The notes beneath the pieces were generated by a model. The model ran no database searches, was not told where the DNA came from, and saw nothing but the letters and a program-made list of their open reading frames with translations. A stretch of 59,358 nucleotides of DNA, from assembly GCA_903876665.1 (NCBI GenBank), contig CAIRAY010000041.1, positions 1-59,358 on the forward strand, given 5' to 3'. The translations under genes and the position numbers were made by a program. This document shows, in pieces, positions 8,718 to 15,748 of the stretch (positions within the stretch are counted from its first letter, which is position 1; each line of letters opens with the position of its first letter). The stretch comes from an uncultured Fibrobacterota bacterium (GTDB lineage: Bacteria > Fibrobacterota > Fibrobacteria > Fibrobacterales > Fibrobacteraceae).

Positions 8718-9619
8718 GAAATTACTTCCTGATTCATGTGGTTCCAAATATCGGCCAGACCATTTTCCAGTAGGACTTGTGGCTTCCACTGTAAGACATT
8801 TCGCAACTTTTTTGCATCCAAAGAATATTGGAAGCTCTCGTTTTCCCGATAGGGCAATACACCTTTGCGAATCAGATTTCTTTTTCCGGAAATTTCCGCC
8901 ACCCGGTCCGCAACTTCCGAGATGCTGACGACTTCACCCGAAGCCACATTGAAGACTCCAGGTATCCTTTGTCGCAGAATCCGGGACAGAACTTCCACGG
9001 CATCGTCGATGTGCAAGAAATCGCGGAATTGTTCCCCTGCGGTCATGGGGAATTCTTGATTTTCCAAAAGCGCATTCAACATGGATTGGATAAACATTCC
9101 TTTGGGGGCTCCAGGCCCATAAAGGACCGAAGGCCGGAGAATGGTAGTCTTGTTGCCATGACGGTCACCAAAATCCAAAACGCATTGTTCTGCCAGGACC
9201 TTGCTTTTTGCATAAGGATGCTCGGGTGCAACGGTAGACTCTTCCGTGGCTTGAAAGCAATATGCACCATAAACGAGGCCCGAAGAAAGAAATATGATCT
9301 GGGTTTCTGGGTGTGCAAAATAGCGTATAACATTATTTGTGCCATCCACATTGATGCGGAGCATTTGGATGTCATCACCGGAACCAGGAAGCATTGCGGC
9401 CAGATGAACGATAGCGTCGAATGGTTCGGATTTTGCAGCCAGGGATTTTAAGCCTGTTTGGTAGAGAAGGTCGCCTTGCCAAAAAGTGACTGAATCGGAT
9501 CGGTTTTCCGGATCGGGAATATTCCGATCCAGGATGGTGATATTCCACTGCAAGGGCTCCAACTTACGGAGGAGATTTTTCCCCACAAAGCCATTGCCGC
9601 CCGTTATCAGGATATTCAT
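8714..9619 (-). CDS. NAD-dependent epimerase/dehydratase (extended SDR)
   Basis: This 301-residue protein is an extended short-chain dehydrogenase. GGNGFVG at residues 7-13 binds NAD(P), S112-S113 and YAKSK (Y136, K140) are the catalytic Ser and Tyr-Lys, and LRPSVLYGPG is the substrate-loop signature. It directly follows CDP-glucose 4,6-dehydratase, so it probably reduces or epimerises the CDP-4-keto-6-deoxyglucose product. A UDP-glucose 4-epimerase-like role is the alternative. The ATG at 9619 overlaps the upstream stop codon by four bases; seven more codons upstream are open but belong to the preceding gene's end. Confidence 0.8.
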   Translation of the reverse strand: MNILITGGNGFVGKNLLRKLEPLQWNITILDRNIPDPENRSDSVTFWQGDLLYQTGLKSLAAKSEPFDAIVHLAAMLPGSGDDIQMLRINVDGTNNVIRYFAHPETQIIFLSSGLVYGAYCFQATEESTVAPEHPYAKSKVLAEQCVLDFGDRHGNKTTILRPSVLYGPGAPKGMFIQSMLNALLENQEFPMTAGEQFRDFLHIDDAVEVLSRILRQRIPGVFNVASGEVVSISEVADRVAEISGKRNLIRKGVLPYRENESFQYSLDAKKLRNVLQWKPQVLLENGLADIWNHMNQEVIS

Positions 9620-10725
9620 GGTCGCTTCCTCTGGGTCCATACCAAATTCATGGATCTGGCCTCTGCCACATAGGCCTGAAGCTGTGGCAGGCTAATCACC
9701 GAATTATGGGTTAGATACGCTTCGTACCATTTGACTGTATGCTGGAAACACGGGGTACCATCCCACACCGGTTTCCACTGGAGCTCACTACGGGCCAGGG
9801 AACAGTCCAAGGTCAGCAATCCTGCTTCGTGCGGAGCCGTGGCAGGTGGATCGATTCGATACCTCAGTTTTGGCCACGCGGAGCTCATCACGGCGAGGAC
9901 TTCCCCGACGGTGAGGACTCCATTGGCCGCGGGGCCAAAGTTCCAGGCTTTGGCGCAGGAAGTGTCACCCTGCAATAGTCGCTGTCCCAGGAGCAAGTAT
10001 CCGGATAGGGGCTCTAGTACATGTTCCCAGGGACGGGTAGATGCCGGATTGCGAATAGTCGCTTCTTTCCCTTGCGCCGCTCCGCGCATCAGGTCGGGCA
10101 CTAAACGGTCTGAGGCCCAGTCTCCGCCACCGATTACATTGCCCGCGCGCGCCGAGGCCATCAGGACATGGTGGCTCTTTCCAAATTCATTCACAGGCCA
10201 AAAACTGCGAATCCAGCTTGTGGTGGCGATGTCCGCGCACGCTTTGGATGCACTATAGGGATCATGCCCGCCTAAGGGGTCGTTTTCCCGGTAACCCCAG
10301 GGCCATTCCCGATTCTCGTAGACTTTGTCGGTGGTGATGCTGACCACGGCCCGCACGGATTCGCAGGTGCGGCAGGCATCATACACCCGAAGAGATCCAA
10401 TGACATTGGTGTCATAGGTTTCAATGGGAGTGCGATAGGACTCGCGCACAATAGGCTGGGCAGCCAAATGAAATACAATTTCGGGTTGAATTTCTTGAAT
10501 GAAATGGTTCAGGTGAGCGCCATCGCGAATGTCACCAATTTCGTGGCGGATCCCCAGGTTTAAAAGGGCCCAATGGCTTGGTTCGGTAGGCGCCTCGAGC
10601 GAATAGCCATAAACCGTGGCACCGAGTTCCCGGAGCCAAAGTGCGAGCCAGGACCCCTTGAATCCGGTATGACCCGTGACCAGAACGCGCTTGCCTTGAT
10701 AAATTCCTGCGAATGAGTTTTGCAT
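9616..10725 (-). CDS. rfbG: CDP-glucose 4,6-dehydratase
   Basis: This 369-residue enzyme converts CDP-D-glucose to CDP-4-keto-6-deoxy-D-glucose. The hallmark GHTGFKGSWL (residues 18-27), TTDKVYEN (131-138) and YSASK (Y157, K161) agree with the RfbG family, and the length is usual. The gene starts six bases after rfbF, the classical order of the CDP-sugar pathway. No rfbH (3-dehydratase) gene lies in the window, so the pathway seen here stops at a 6-deoxy-4-keto sugar or its reduced form. Coupled to the next gene by a four-base overlap. Confidence 0.92.
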   Translation of the reverse strand: MQNSFAGIYQGKRVLVTGHTGFKGSWLALWLRELGATVYGYSLEAPTEPSHWALLNLGIRHEIGDIRDGAHLNHFIQEIQPEIVFHLAAQPIVRESYRTPIETYDTNVIGSLRVYDACRTCESVRAVVSITTDKVYENREWPWGYRENDPLGGHDPYSASKACADIATTSWIRSFWPVNEFGKSHHVLMASARAGNVIGGGDWASDRLVPDLMRGAAQGKEATIRNPASTRPWEHVLEPLSGYLLLGQRLLQGDTSCAKAWNFGPAANGVLTVGEVLAVMSSAWPKLRYRIDPPATAPHEAGLLTLDCSLARSELQWKPVWDGTPCFQHTVKWYEAYLTHNSVISLPQLQAYVAEARSMNLVWTQRKRP

Positions 10726-10731
10726 AGGGGG

Positions 10732-11535
10732 TTACCAGACCTTCCAGGGTGCGTTGCCTTTGGCCCACATGTCGTTCAGAGTGGTGTAGTCCTTGTAGTG
10801 ATCCATGGCATGCCAGAATCCATCAAAGCGGAACATTCGCAGTTGTTCTTTTTCGACCAGCTGATGGAAGGGCTTGTCCTCGAGAATGGTGGAATCTCCA
10901 TCGATTTCATCCAGGATGTCGCGATTAAGAACAAAGAAGCCACCGTTGATGTAACCGTCCATGGTAGGCTTTTCTCGGAATTTTTTAATCGAGCCATCGG
11001 GGAGGGATTCCACGACTCCAAAGGTGGTGGGAAGATGAACTCCCGTCATGGTGGCGGTCCGGCCATGGCTGCGATGGAATTCAAGCAAGGCTCGGATATC
11101 TACGGTCGAAACCCCATCTCCATAGGTTGCGAAGAAGGTATCTCCATGCAGATAGGGGGCGACTCGTTTAATGCGGCCTCCTGTCATGGTATTTACCCCG
11201 GTGTGTACCATGGTGATTTCCCAATCCTCAATGTCGCTACCTTCGCTGTCCGGGTGGAACAGACGGGCAGAACTGTCCCGGGTATTCAAGGTCAAATTGC
11301 GGTTGCGTAATTGATAGTTCGCGAAAAAGTCCACAATAACCTGGCCTTGATGGCCTAGGGCCAGCACAAAGCGACGGACTCCGTAGCTTGCGTAAATTTT
11401 CATGATGTGCCACAGGATTGGTTTTTCGCCCACCTCTACCATGGGCTTAGGTCGATCTTCGGCTACCGCGCGAATTCTCGTACCCTGTCCGCCACAGAGG
11501 ATGACGACTTGCATATCTTGAATGTTGGTTACCAT
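10732..11535 (-). CDS. rfbF: Glucose-1-phosphate cytidylyltransferase
   Basis: This 267-residue enzyme makes CDP-glucose from CTP and glucose-1-phosphate. The nucleotidyltransferase signature LCGGQGTR followed by RPKPMVEVG lies at residues 13-37, and the late HAMDHYKDYTTLNDMW matches RfbF proteins. AAGGAG lies six bases before the ATG at 11535, so this start is preferred over the ATG at 11514. It is the second gene of the operon, 10 bases after the outer-membrane barrel gene, and feeds rfbG. This identification is among the firmest in the window. Confidence 0.93.
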   Translation of the reverse strand: MVTNIQDMQVVILCGGQGTRIRAVAEDRPKPMVEVGEKPILWHIMKIYASYGVRRFVLALGHQGQVIVDFFANYQLRNRNLTLNTRDSSARLFHPDSEGSDIEDWEITMVHTGVNTMTGGRIKRVAPYLHGDTFFATYGDGVSTVDIRALLEFHRSHGRTATMTGVHLPTTFGVVESLPDGSIKKFREKPTMDGYINGGFFVLNRDILDEIDGDSTILEDKPFHQLVEKEQLRMFRFDGFWHAMDHYKDYTTLNDMWAKGNAPWKVW

Positions 11536-11545
11536 GATAATCTCC

Positions 11546-12607
11546 TTAGAATGTCTTTTTAATGGAACTGTTGAGGGTGGCGGTTAGGTAGGAATCCTGG
11601 TTCCAGTATTTCATGTGGTTCCAGGGAATGCTTTGTGCTTGGGCTCCCAACTGCCAAGACCAGGAATGGAATTCAATCTGCCAGTCCGTTTGCAGCTTAA
11701 TCGGAGCCGTTCCCCAGTCATTCACTCGTTGGGTTTCCCATTCGCGGATTTGGCCCGATGCTAGGGGTAAGGTCATTTGTAAATTCCATAGGACCCGATT
11801 TGATTTCCAAAGGATTGCCTTGGCAAGGATTGCTGTGGCAAAGCTGTATAGGGGCGCGGCAGCGGGGAACCAGCTGTATTGGAATTCGGGCTCGGTCTGG
11901 GTGAGCTGTTGGGTGGTTTGATTGGAATGCTGACCCTCAATCACCCAACCCCAGTCCCAAGTGCGCTTTCTTTGGCTTAGCCAATAGCCATAACCCTGGA
12001 TGATCCAAGGGGTGGGCGGATTCACGAGGAGGGGGTTTTCGGTGCGTCCCGTGGAGGCAGAAGAGGTCCAGTGGGTAAGGCTCAGTTCACTGGAGAAAGA
12101 TCCGAAGTGATTTTCGCGAGAGAGTTGGAAAGATGCGGATTGACGAAAGGTTTGCAGGGATAGGGGAAGGGGGTGCTCCTTCATGCTATTGCGTCCCAAG
12201 GAAATTGCTGGGGTCCATTTGGTGCCCTCCTGGCCGAGGAGGGCTCGTGCCAAGGTTGCACTGTAGGTGATGCTGGTTAGGTTCAGGGCCCCTTGAAACC
12301 CGGCAGAGGCTTCCCACCACCAAAGGTTCTTCATTCCCTGAAGCTTCGTCTCTAGGGCTGGTTCTGCGCCCGTAAAGGGTTTAATGCCCTTGATGTTTGC
12401 ATCAAGTTGGTAGTCCACCCAGGACAGCTGGACGGATTGGGAAAGTGATTGGTCCTGGGCCGAGTGCTCGACTTGAAGCTGATGCGAATAGAGGCTGTAG
12501 CCGCTACCATCCTGGCTAGTGGAGTTGTGAATATTTGCTGACCAAAGGCTAGCCATTACCGAGCAATGGGCAAGCAGCAATGAAAGGGTAACGTTTAGGT
12601 GTTTCAC
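11546..12607 (-). CDS. Outer-membrane beta-barrel protein, head of the exopolysaccharide-like operon
   Basis: This 353-residue protein begins with a signal peptide (MKHLNVTLSLLLAHCSVMAS) and continues with alternating amphipathic strands rich in Trp, Ser, Gln and Thr. It ends in SSIKKTF, with the terminal Phe typical of BAM-inserted barrels. It does not resemble a named family to my eye. As the first gene of the glycosyltransferase/TPR/hydrolase operon it could be the outer-membrane export pore, the part that BcsC, AlgE or PelB provides elsewhere. The GTG start at 12607 lies six bases after a TATCTTTG box, so the transcript may be leaderless. Confidence 0.65.
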   Translation of the reverse strand: MKHLNVTLSLLLAHCSVMASLWSANIHNSTSQDGSGYSLYSHQLQVEHSAQDQSLSQSVQLSWVDYQLDANIKGIKPFTGAEPALETKLQGMKNLWWWEASAGFQGALNLTSITYSATLARALLGQEGTKWTPAISLGRNSMKEHPLPLSLQTFRQSASFQLSRENHFGSFSSELSLTHWTSSASTGRTENPLLVNPPTPWIIQGYGYWLSQRKRTWDWGWVIEGQHSNQTTQQLTQTEPEFQYSWFPAAAPLYSFATAILAKAILWKSNRVLWNLQMTLPLASGQIREWETQRVNDWGTAPIKLQTDWQIEFHSWSWQLGAQAQSIPWNHMKYWNQDSYLTATLNSSIKKTF

Positions 12608-12611
12608 TCTC

Positions 12612-12644
12612 CAAAGATACGGCCCATCAGGGCTAGAAATCCAA
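12612..12644 (-). promoter_or_regulatory. Promoter of the exopolysaccharide-like operon
   Basis: Minus strand: TTG, 22 bases, TATCTTTG, then the GTG start codon only six bases after the TATCTT hexamer. This fits the TAnnTTTG promoter class seen at several other genes in the window and predicts an almost leaderless mRNA. Confidence 0.45.
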
Positions 12645-12666
12645 TGTGTCGATGGTTTGGTTTACA

Positions 12667-12690
12667 ATCCGATTAAGAAATTAATCGGAT
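12667..12690. promoter_or_regulatory. Perfect inverted repeat between two divergent operons (operator candidate)
   Basis: ATCCGATTAA and TTAATCGGAT form a perfect 10-bp inverted repeat around GAAA. It lies between the divergent barrel gene (minus) and methyltransferase gene (plus), just upstream of the minus-strand promoter. Neither side carries a T-run, so it is a better operator than terminator candidate. Confidence 0.45.
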
Positions 12691-12751
12691 CCCAATGTTT
12701 TGTATATTAGGAAGTAATAATTAATGCTTTAGGGTGCTTCGGAGATTGACT

Positions 12752-13348
12752 ATGAGCCTGTGGGATAATCGATACAATTCATCAGAATATATTTTTGGGA
12801 CAGAGCCTAACGACTTTTTGCGGGACCGTGTGGGGGAAATTCCCTCCGGTGGCCGGGTTTTGTGCATTGGCGATGGGGAAGGTCGCAATGCGGTTTTTCT
12901 GGCGGGACTTGGCTTTCAAGTAACGGCGATGGATGCTTCAGCGGTAGGGATGCAGAAGGCGCAAGAACTCGCTCAACGAATGAATGTGCAAATTCAAACA
13001 GTGGTGGGAGATCTTGCCGAATTTGCTTTTGGGACCCAATGCTGGGATGGATTTGTTTCCATATTCTGTCACCTTCCTCCCGTTTTACGGAGTGCGGTAC
13101 ATGCCCAGGTATTGTCCGCATTAGCACCGAAGGGTGTCTTTCTTCTGGAAGGCTACGCCCCTTCCCAGCTTCAGTACAAAACCGGGGGTCCCTCTGACCC
13201 GGCCATGCTCTACGAATTGGATGCGGTGAGCCAAGAACTTGCTGGTTTGGATGTCGTCGTCCTTGAGGAAGTTATCCGCGAAATTCAGGAAGGGACTGCA
13301 CACCGTGGAACCTCGGCGACGGTGCAGTACATTGGTCGAAAAGCTTAG
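12752..13348 (+). CDS. Class I SAM-dependent methyltransferase (TehB/TPMT-like)
   Basis: This 198-residue protein has the class I methyltransferase fold. VLCIGDGEGRNAVFLA (about residues 35-50) is motif I, which holds S-adenosylmethionine, and VTAMDAS is the acidic end of strand 2. The opening WDNRYNSSEYIFGTEPNDFL is typical of small TehB/tellurite or thiol methyltransferase-like proteins. The substrate is unknown. The ATG at 12752 has GGAG eight bases upstream. A second methyltransferase gene follows after 12 bases, so the two probably share a transcript. Confidence 0.8.
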   Translation: MSLWDNRYNSSEYIFGTEPNDFLRDRVGEIPSGGRVLCIGDGEGRNAVFLAGLGFQVTAMDASAVGMQKAQELAQRMNVQIQTVVGDLAEFAFGTQCWDGFVSIFCHLPPVLRSAVHAQVLSALAPKGVFLLEGYAPSQLQYKTGGPSDPAMLYELDAVSQELAGLDVVVLEEVIREIQEGTAHRGTSATVQYIGRKA

Positions 13349-13360
13349 GCCACTTCAATC

Positions 13361-14032
13361 ATGAATCACCAATTTCTTCCTTGGTATCGGCGCTCTCCCA
13401 TAAGCATGCGGCGCTTCTATAATTGGATCCATCCTATCTATGGATTAATAGAGAGTCATCTGGGTCCAAAGCTTGACCAGGTGGTGCAACACTTGATGGG
13501 GAACTTGGCCATTGCCCCTGGGACAACCGCTTTGGAGTATGCCTGTGGATCGGGGTTGCTGAGTCTGAAGCTTGCCCCCTATTTCGCTCAGGTAACTGGC
13601 CGTGATCAGTCCGAAGGAATGTTGCAACGGGCCCGGAGAAGGGCGATCAGTGCTAAGCCTTCACCCGAGTTTCGAATGGGAAACCTACTGGCGATTGATG
13701 AGCAGGCGGGCAGCGTCGATTATGTATTTCTTTCCTTCGCCCTGCATTTGTTTTCTCGCACTCAGCGGCAGGAAATTCTTTCCCGACTGTGTCAAGTTGC
13801 GCGCAAAGAAGTCATCGTGATTGACCACAGCAGGAATAGCGACTGGCTGACCGAATGGGTGGAGCGCATTGAGGGGAGTCACTACGATGAGTTTATTCGT
13901 GAGGATTTCGCAGGAGTCGCGGATCAGGCAGGCTTTGCCCGTGTGCTGGAATCCGAGATTGCGACCTGTATGGTGCTGAGGTTTCAGAAAAAGGTCAAAC
14001 AAGGGAAGAAGATTGATCTGAACAATGAATAA
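13361..14032 (+). CDS. SAM-dependent methyltransferase
   Basis: This 223-residue protein is a class I methyltransferase with motif I ALEYACGSGLLSLKLA near residues 48-63, VTGRDQSEGMLQRAR as the strand-2 region and a DYVFLSFALHLF post-motif. The N-terminal YNWIHPIYGLIE resembles UbiE/phospholipid-type methyltransferases, so a lipid or quinone substrate is possible but unproven. It follows the TehB-like gene closely. The C-terminal KKVKQGKKIDLNNE is basic. No clear ribosome binding site precedes the ATG, which may depend on coupling. Confidence 0.75.
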   Translation: MNHQFLPWYRRSPISMRRFYNWIHPIYGLIESHLGPKLDQVVQHLMGNLAIAPGTTALEYACGSGLLSLKLAPYFAQVTGRDQSEGMLQRARRRAISAKPSPEFRMGNLLAIDEQAGSVDYVFLSFALHLFSRTQRQEILSRLCQVARKEVIVIDHSRNSDWLTEWVERIEGSHYDEFIREDFAGVADQAGFARVLESEIATCMVLRFQKKVKQGKKIDLNNE

Positions 14033-14054
14033 TTGTGAAAAATCCGCAGGCATT

Positions 14055-14099
14055 TTTCGAATGGTTTATAACTCATGCTATATTTGCCTCATGGCAAAT
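14055..14099 (+). promoter_or_regulatory. Promoter and start-codon palindrome of the XRE/AlbA/SNF2/SWIM operon
   Basis: TTTCG, 19 bases, TATATTTG, with the ATG of the XRE gene six bases after the TATATT hexamer. A perfect 7-bp inverted repeat (ATTTGCC-TCAT-GGCAAAT, 14082-14099) spans the start codon. Together they suggest a leaderless transcript repressed by the XRE protein binding across its own start. Confidence 0.45.
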
Positions 14100-14291
14100 T
14101 TTTTTCACAAAGATTTCAGCGCCCAAGTCAAGCATTTGCGCACTAAACTCGCCATCACTCAAGAAGAACTAGCTCGTGAATTGGGCGTGAGTTTTGCCAC
14201 TGTGAACCGCTGGGAAAATGGCCATACCCAGCCGATCCCTATGGCGCGAAGACTTTTCGAGGGTTATTGCGTAGCCAAGCGAGTCAAATGA
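14091..14291 (+). CDS. Small XRE-family HTH regulator
   Basis: This 66-residue protein is almost entirely a helix-turn-helix of the XRE/Cro type. LRTKLAITQEELARELGVSF is the first helix pair and ATVNRWENGHTQP the recognition helix region. It should bind DNA as a dimer. The ATG at 14091 (MANFFHKDF) sits inside a palindrome, which suggests autorepression. The frame is open upstream to 14025, overlapping the methyltransferase, but that start has no support. Its stop codon overlaps the next ATG (AAATGATG), so it heads a coupled operon with AlbA_2, SNF2 and SWIM genes. Confidence 0.8.
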   Translation: MANFFHKDFSAQVKHLRTKLAITQEELARELGVSFATVNRWENGHTQPIPMARRLFEGYCVAKRVK

Positions 14292-15748
14292 TGACACCTG
14301 AGTTTTTGCTACAGATCATTGCCCAGGGCGAGGGTTTGCACACCGAGTTCAAAGAGGCGAAAACGGGCTTGCCCAAGTCGCTGTTTGAGACCGTATGTGC
14401 TTTTTTGAATACCGATGGTGGCCTTATATTTCTTGGTGTGGCAGACGATGGCACCATTTTGGGGATCGAGCCCAATGCAATAAAATCACTTCGACAAGAC
14501 ATTGCGAACCACTCCAATAATCCCCAACAGCTCGATTTGCCTTATGTGCTGTTTCCGCAAGAGGTCACCTTGCAAGGCAAGTGTGTGCTCTATTTGCAGA
14601 TTCCAGTAAGTTCGCAAATGCACAAGCACAAGGGCGATATTTATTTGCGCAGTGAAGATGGGGACTACAAGGTGCGTGGCACGCACCAGTTGGCGGGTAC
14701 TGTGAACCGCAAGCTCAGTATATTTACCGAGCAACGTCTAGTGCCCCAATTTGCCGTACATCAGTTGCGCAAAGACCTACTGGACCGCGCGAGGCAATTG
14801 ATTCGCAGCCACTTCCCTGACCACCCCTGGCCCGATTTGCCCACGGATGAGTTATTACGCCTAGCAGGCTTGCTAGTGGTAAACCCCGATACAGGCAAGC
14901 CCTGCCTGACTTTAGCTTGTGTGCTATTGTTTGGCGATGACGTACAAATTCAGCACGCGGTGCCAGCCTACAAGATCGACTGCCTGCTCAAGCGTCACGA
15001 TACCGACCGCTACGATGACCGCGTGATTTTGCGTACCAATTTGCTCGACGCTTTTGACGCGATGATGGCTTTTGTTGAAAAGCATTTGAACGACCCATTT
15101 TACCTGGAAGGCGAGCACCGCATGAGCTTGCGTTCCAAAATTTTTCGCGAAGCCGTATCGAATATTATTGCACACCGCGAATACACCAGTGGCGCACCCG
15201 CGCGCTTGATGGTTTACGCCGACAAGGTGGTCTTTGACAACCCATGCACGACCCATTACTTTGGTCGCATTGTCGACGAAAACTTGCAGCCTTTTGCCCA
15301 CAATCCCAACCTGTGCAAGTTCATGATCCAAATGGGGCGCTTCGACGAGTTAGGCTCTGGCGTACGCAACATCCGCAAGTATTTACCCTACTACGCACAA
15401 GGGGCTCAGCCCGAATTCTGGGAGAAGGATCATGGTTTTAGCCTGGTGATTCCCTTGGTGGGGCCAGAGTCGCGGTCCGAGTTAACCGAACAAGTCACCC
15501 CTCAAGTCACCCCTCAAGTCACCCCTCAAGTCACCCGTTTGCTAGGTGTTCTTGTGGGAGAGATTTCTAGGGCTGAAATTATGATTGGATTAGGGTTGAA
15601 AGATCGCATGTATGTGGGACGGGATTACCTACAACCAGCATTGGAAGCAGGCCTGATTGAAATGACCATTCCTGCGAAACCCAATAGCCGCTTGCAAAAG
15701 TACCGCATCACGCCCCAGGGGCAAAAGATGTTGGGAGGATCGAAGTAA
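14288..15748 (+). CDS. AlbA_2 (Schlafen-type) / HATPase protein, RecG-like family
   Basis: This 486-residue protein has an N-terminal AlbA_2 domain: EFKEAKTG, then ETVCAFLNTDGGLIFLGVADDG (first 20 residues shown as ETVCAFLNTDGGLIFLGVAD). The central HATPase_c_4-like region contains FREAVSNIIAHREY and GRFDELGSGVRNI, and a C-terminal winged helix ends the protein. These are often annotated as ATP-dependent DNA helicase RecG-like or transcriptional regulators, without helicase motifs. Some AlbA_2/Schlafen proteins are RNases or antiphage factors. Residues 402-417 are a QVTP repeat encoded by a 12-bp tandem repeat. The ATG overlaps the XRE stop, and its own stop TAA overlaps the SNF2 start. Confidence 0.8.
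   Translation: MMTPEFLLQIIAQGEGLHTEFKEAKTGLPKSLFETVCAFLNTDGGLIFLGVADDGTILGIEPNAIKSLRQDIANHSNNPQQLDLPYVLFPQEVTLQGKCVLYLQIPVSSQMHKHKGDIYLRSEDGDYKVRGTHQLAGTVNRKLSIFTEQRLVPQFAVHQLRKDLLDRARQLIRSHFPDHPWPDLPTDELLRLAGLLVVNPDTGKPCLTLACVLLFGDDVQIQHAVPAYKIDCLLKRHDTDRYDDRVILRTNLLDAFDAMMAFVEKHLNDPFYLEGEHRMSLRSKIFREAVSNIIAHREYTSGAPARLMVYADKVVFDNPCTTHYFGRIVDENLQPFAHNPNLCKFMIQMGRFDELGSGVRNIRKYLPYYAQGAQPEFWEKDHGFSLVIPLVGPESRSELTEQVTPQVTPQVTPQVTRLLGVLVGEISRAEIMIGLGLKDRMYVGRDYLQPALEAGLIEMTIPAKPNSRLQKYRITPQGQKMLGGSK

Noticed and set aside
9616..10725. Complete CDP-dideoxysugar pathway
   Set aside because: rfbH (the 3-dehydratase) is absent from the window, so only a 6-deoxy-4-keto product or its reduced form can be inferred.
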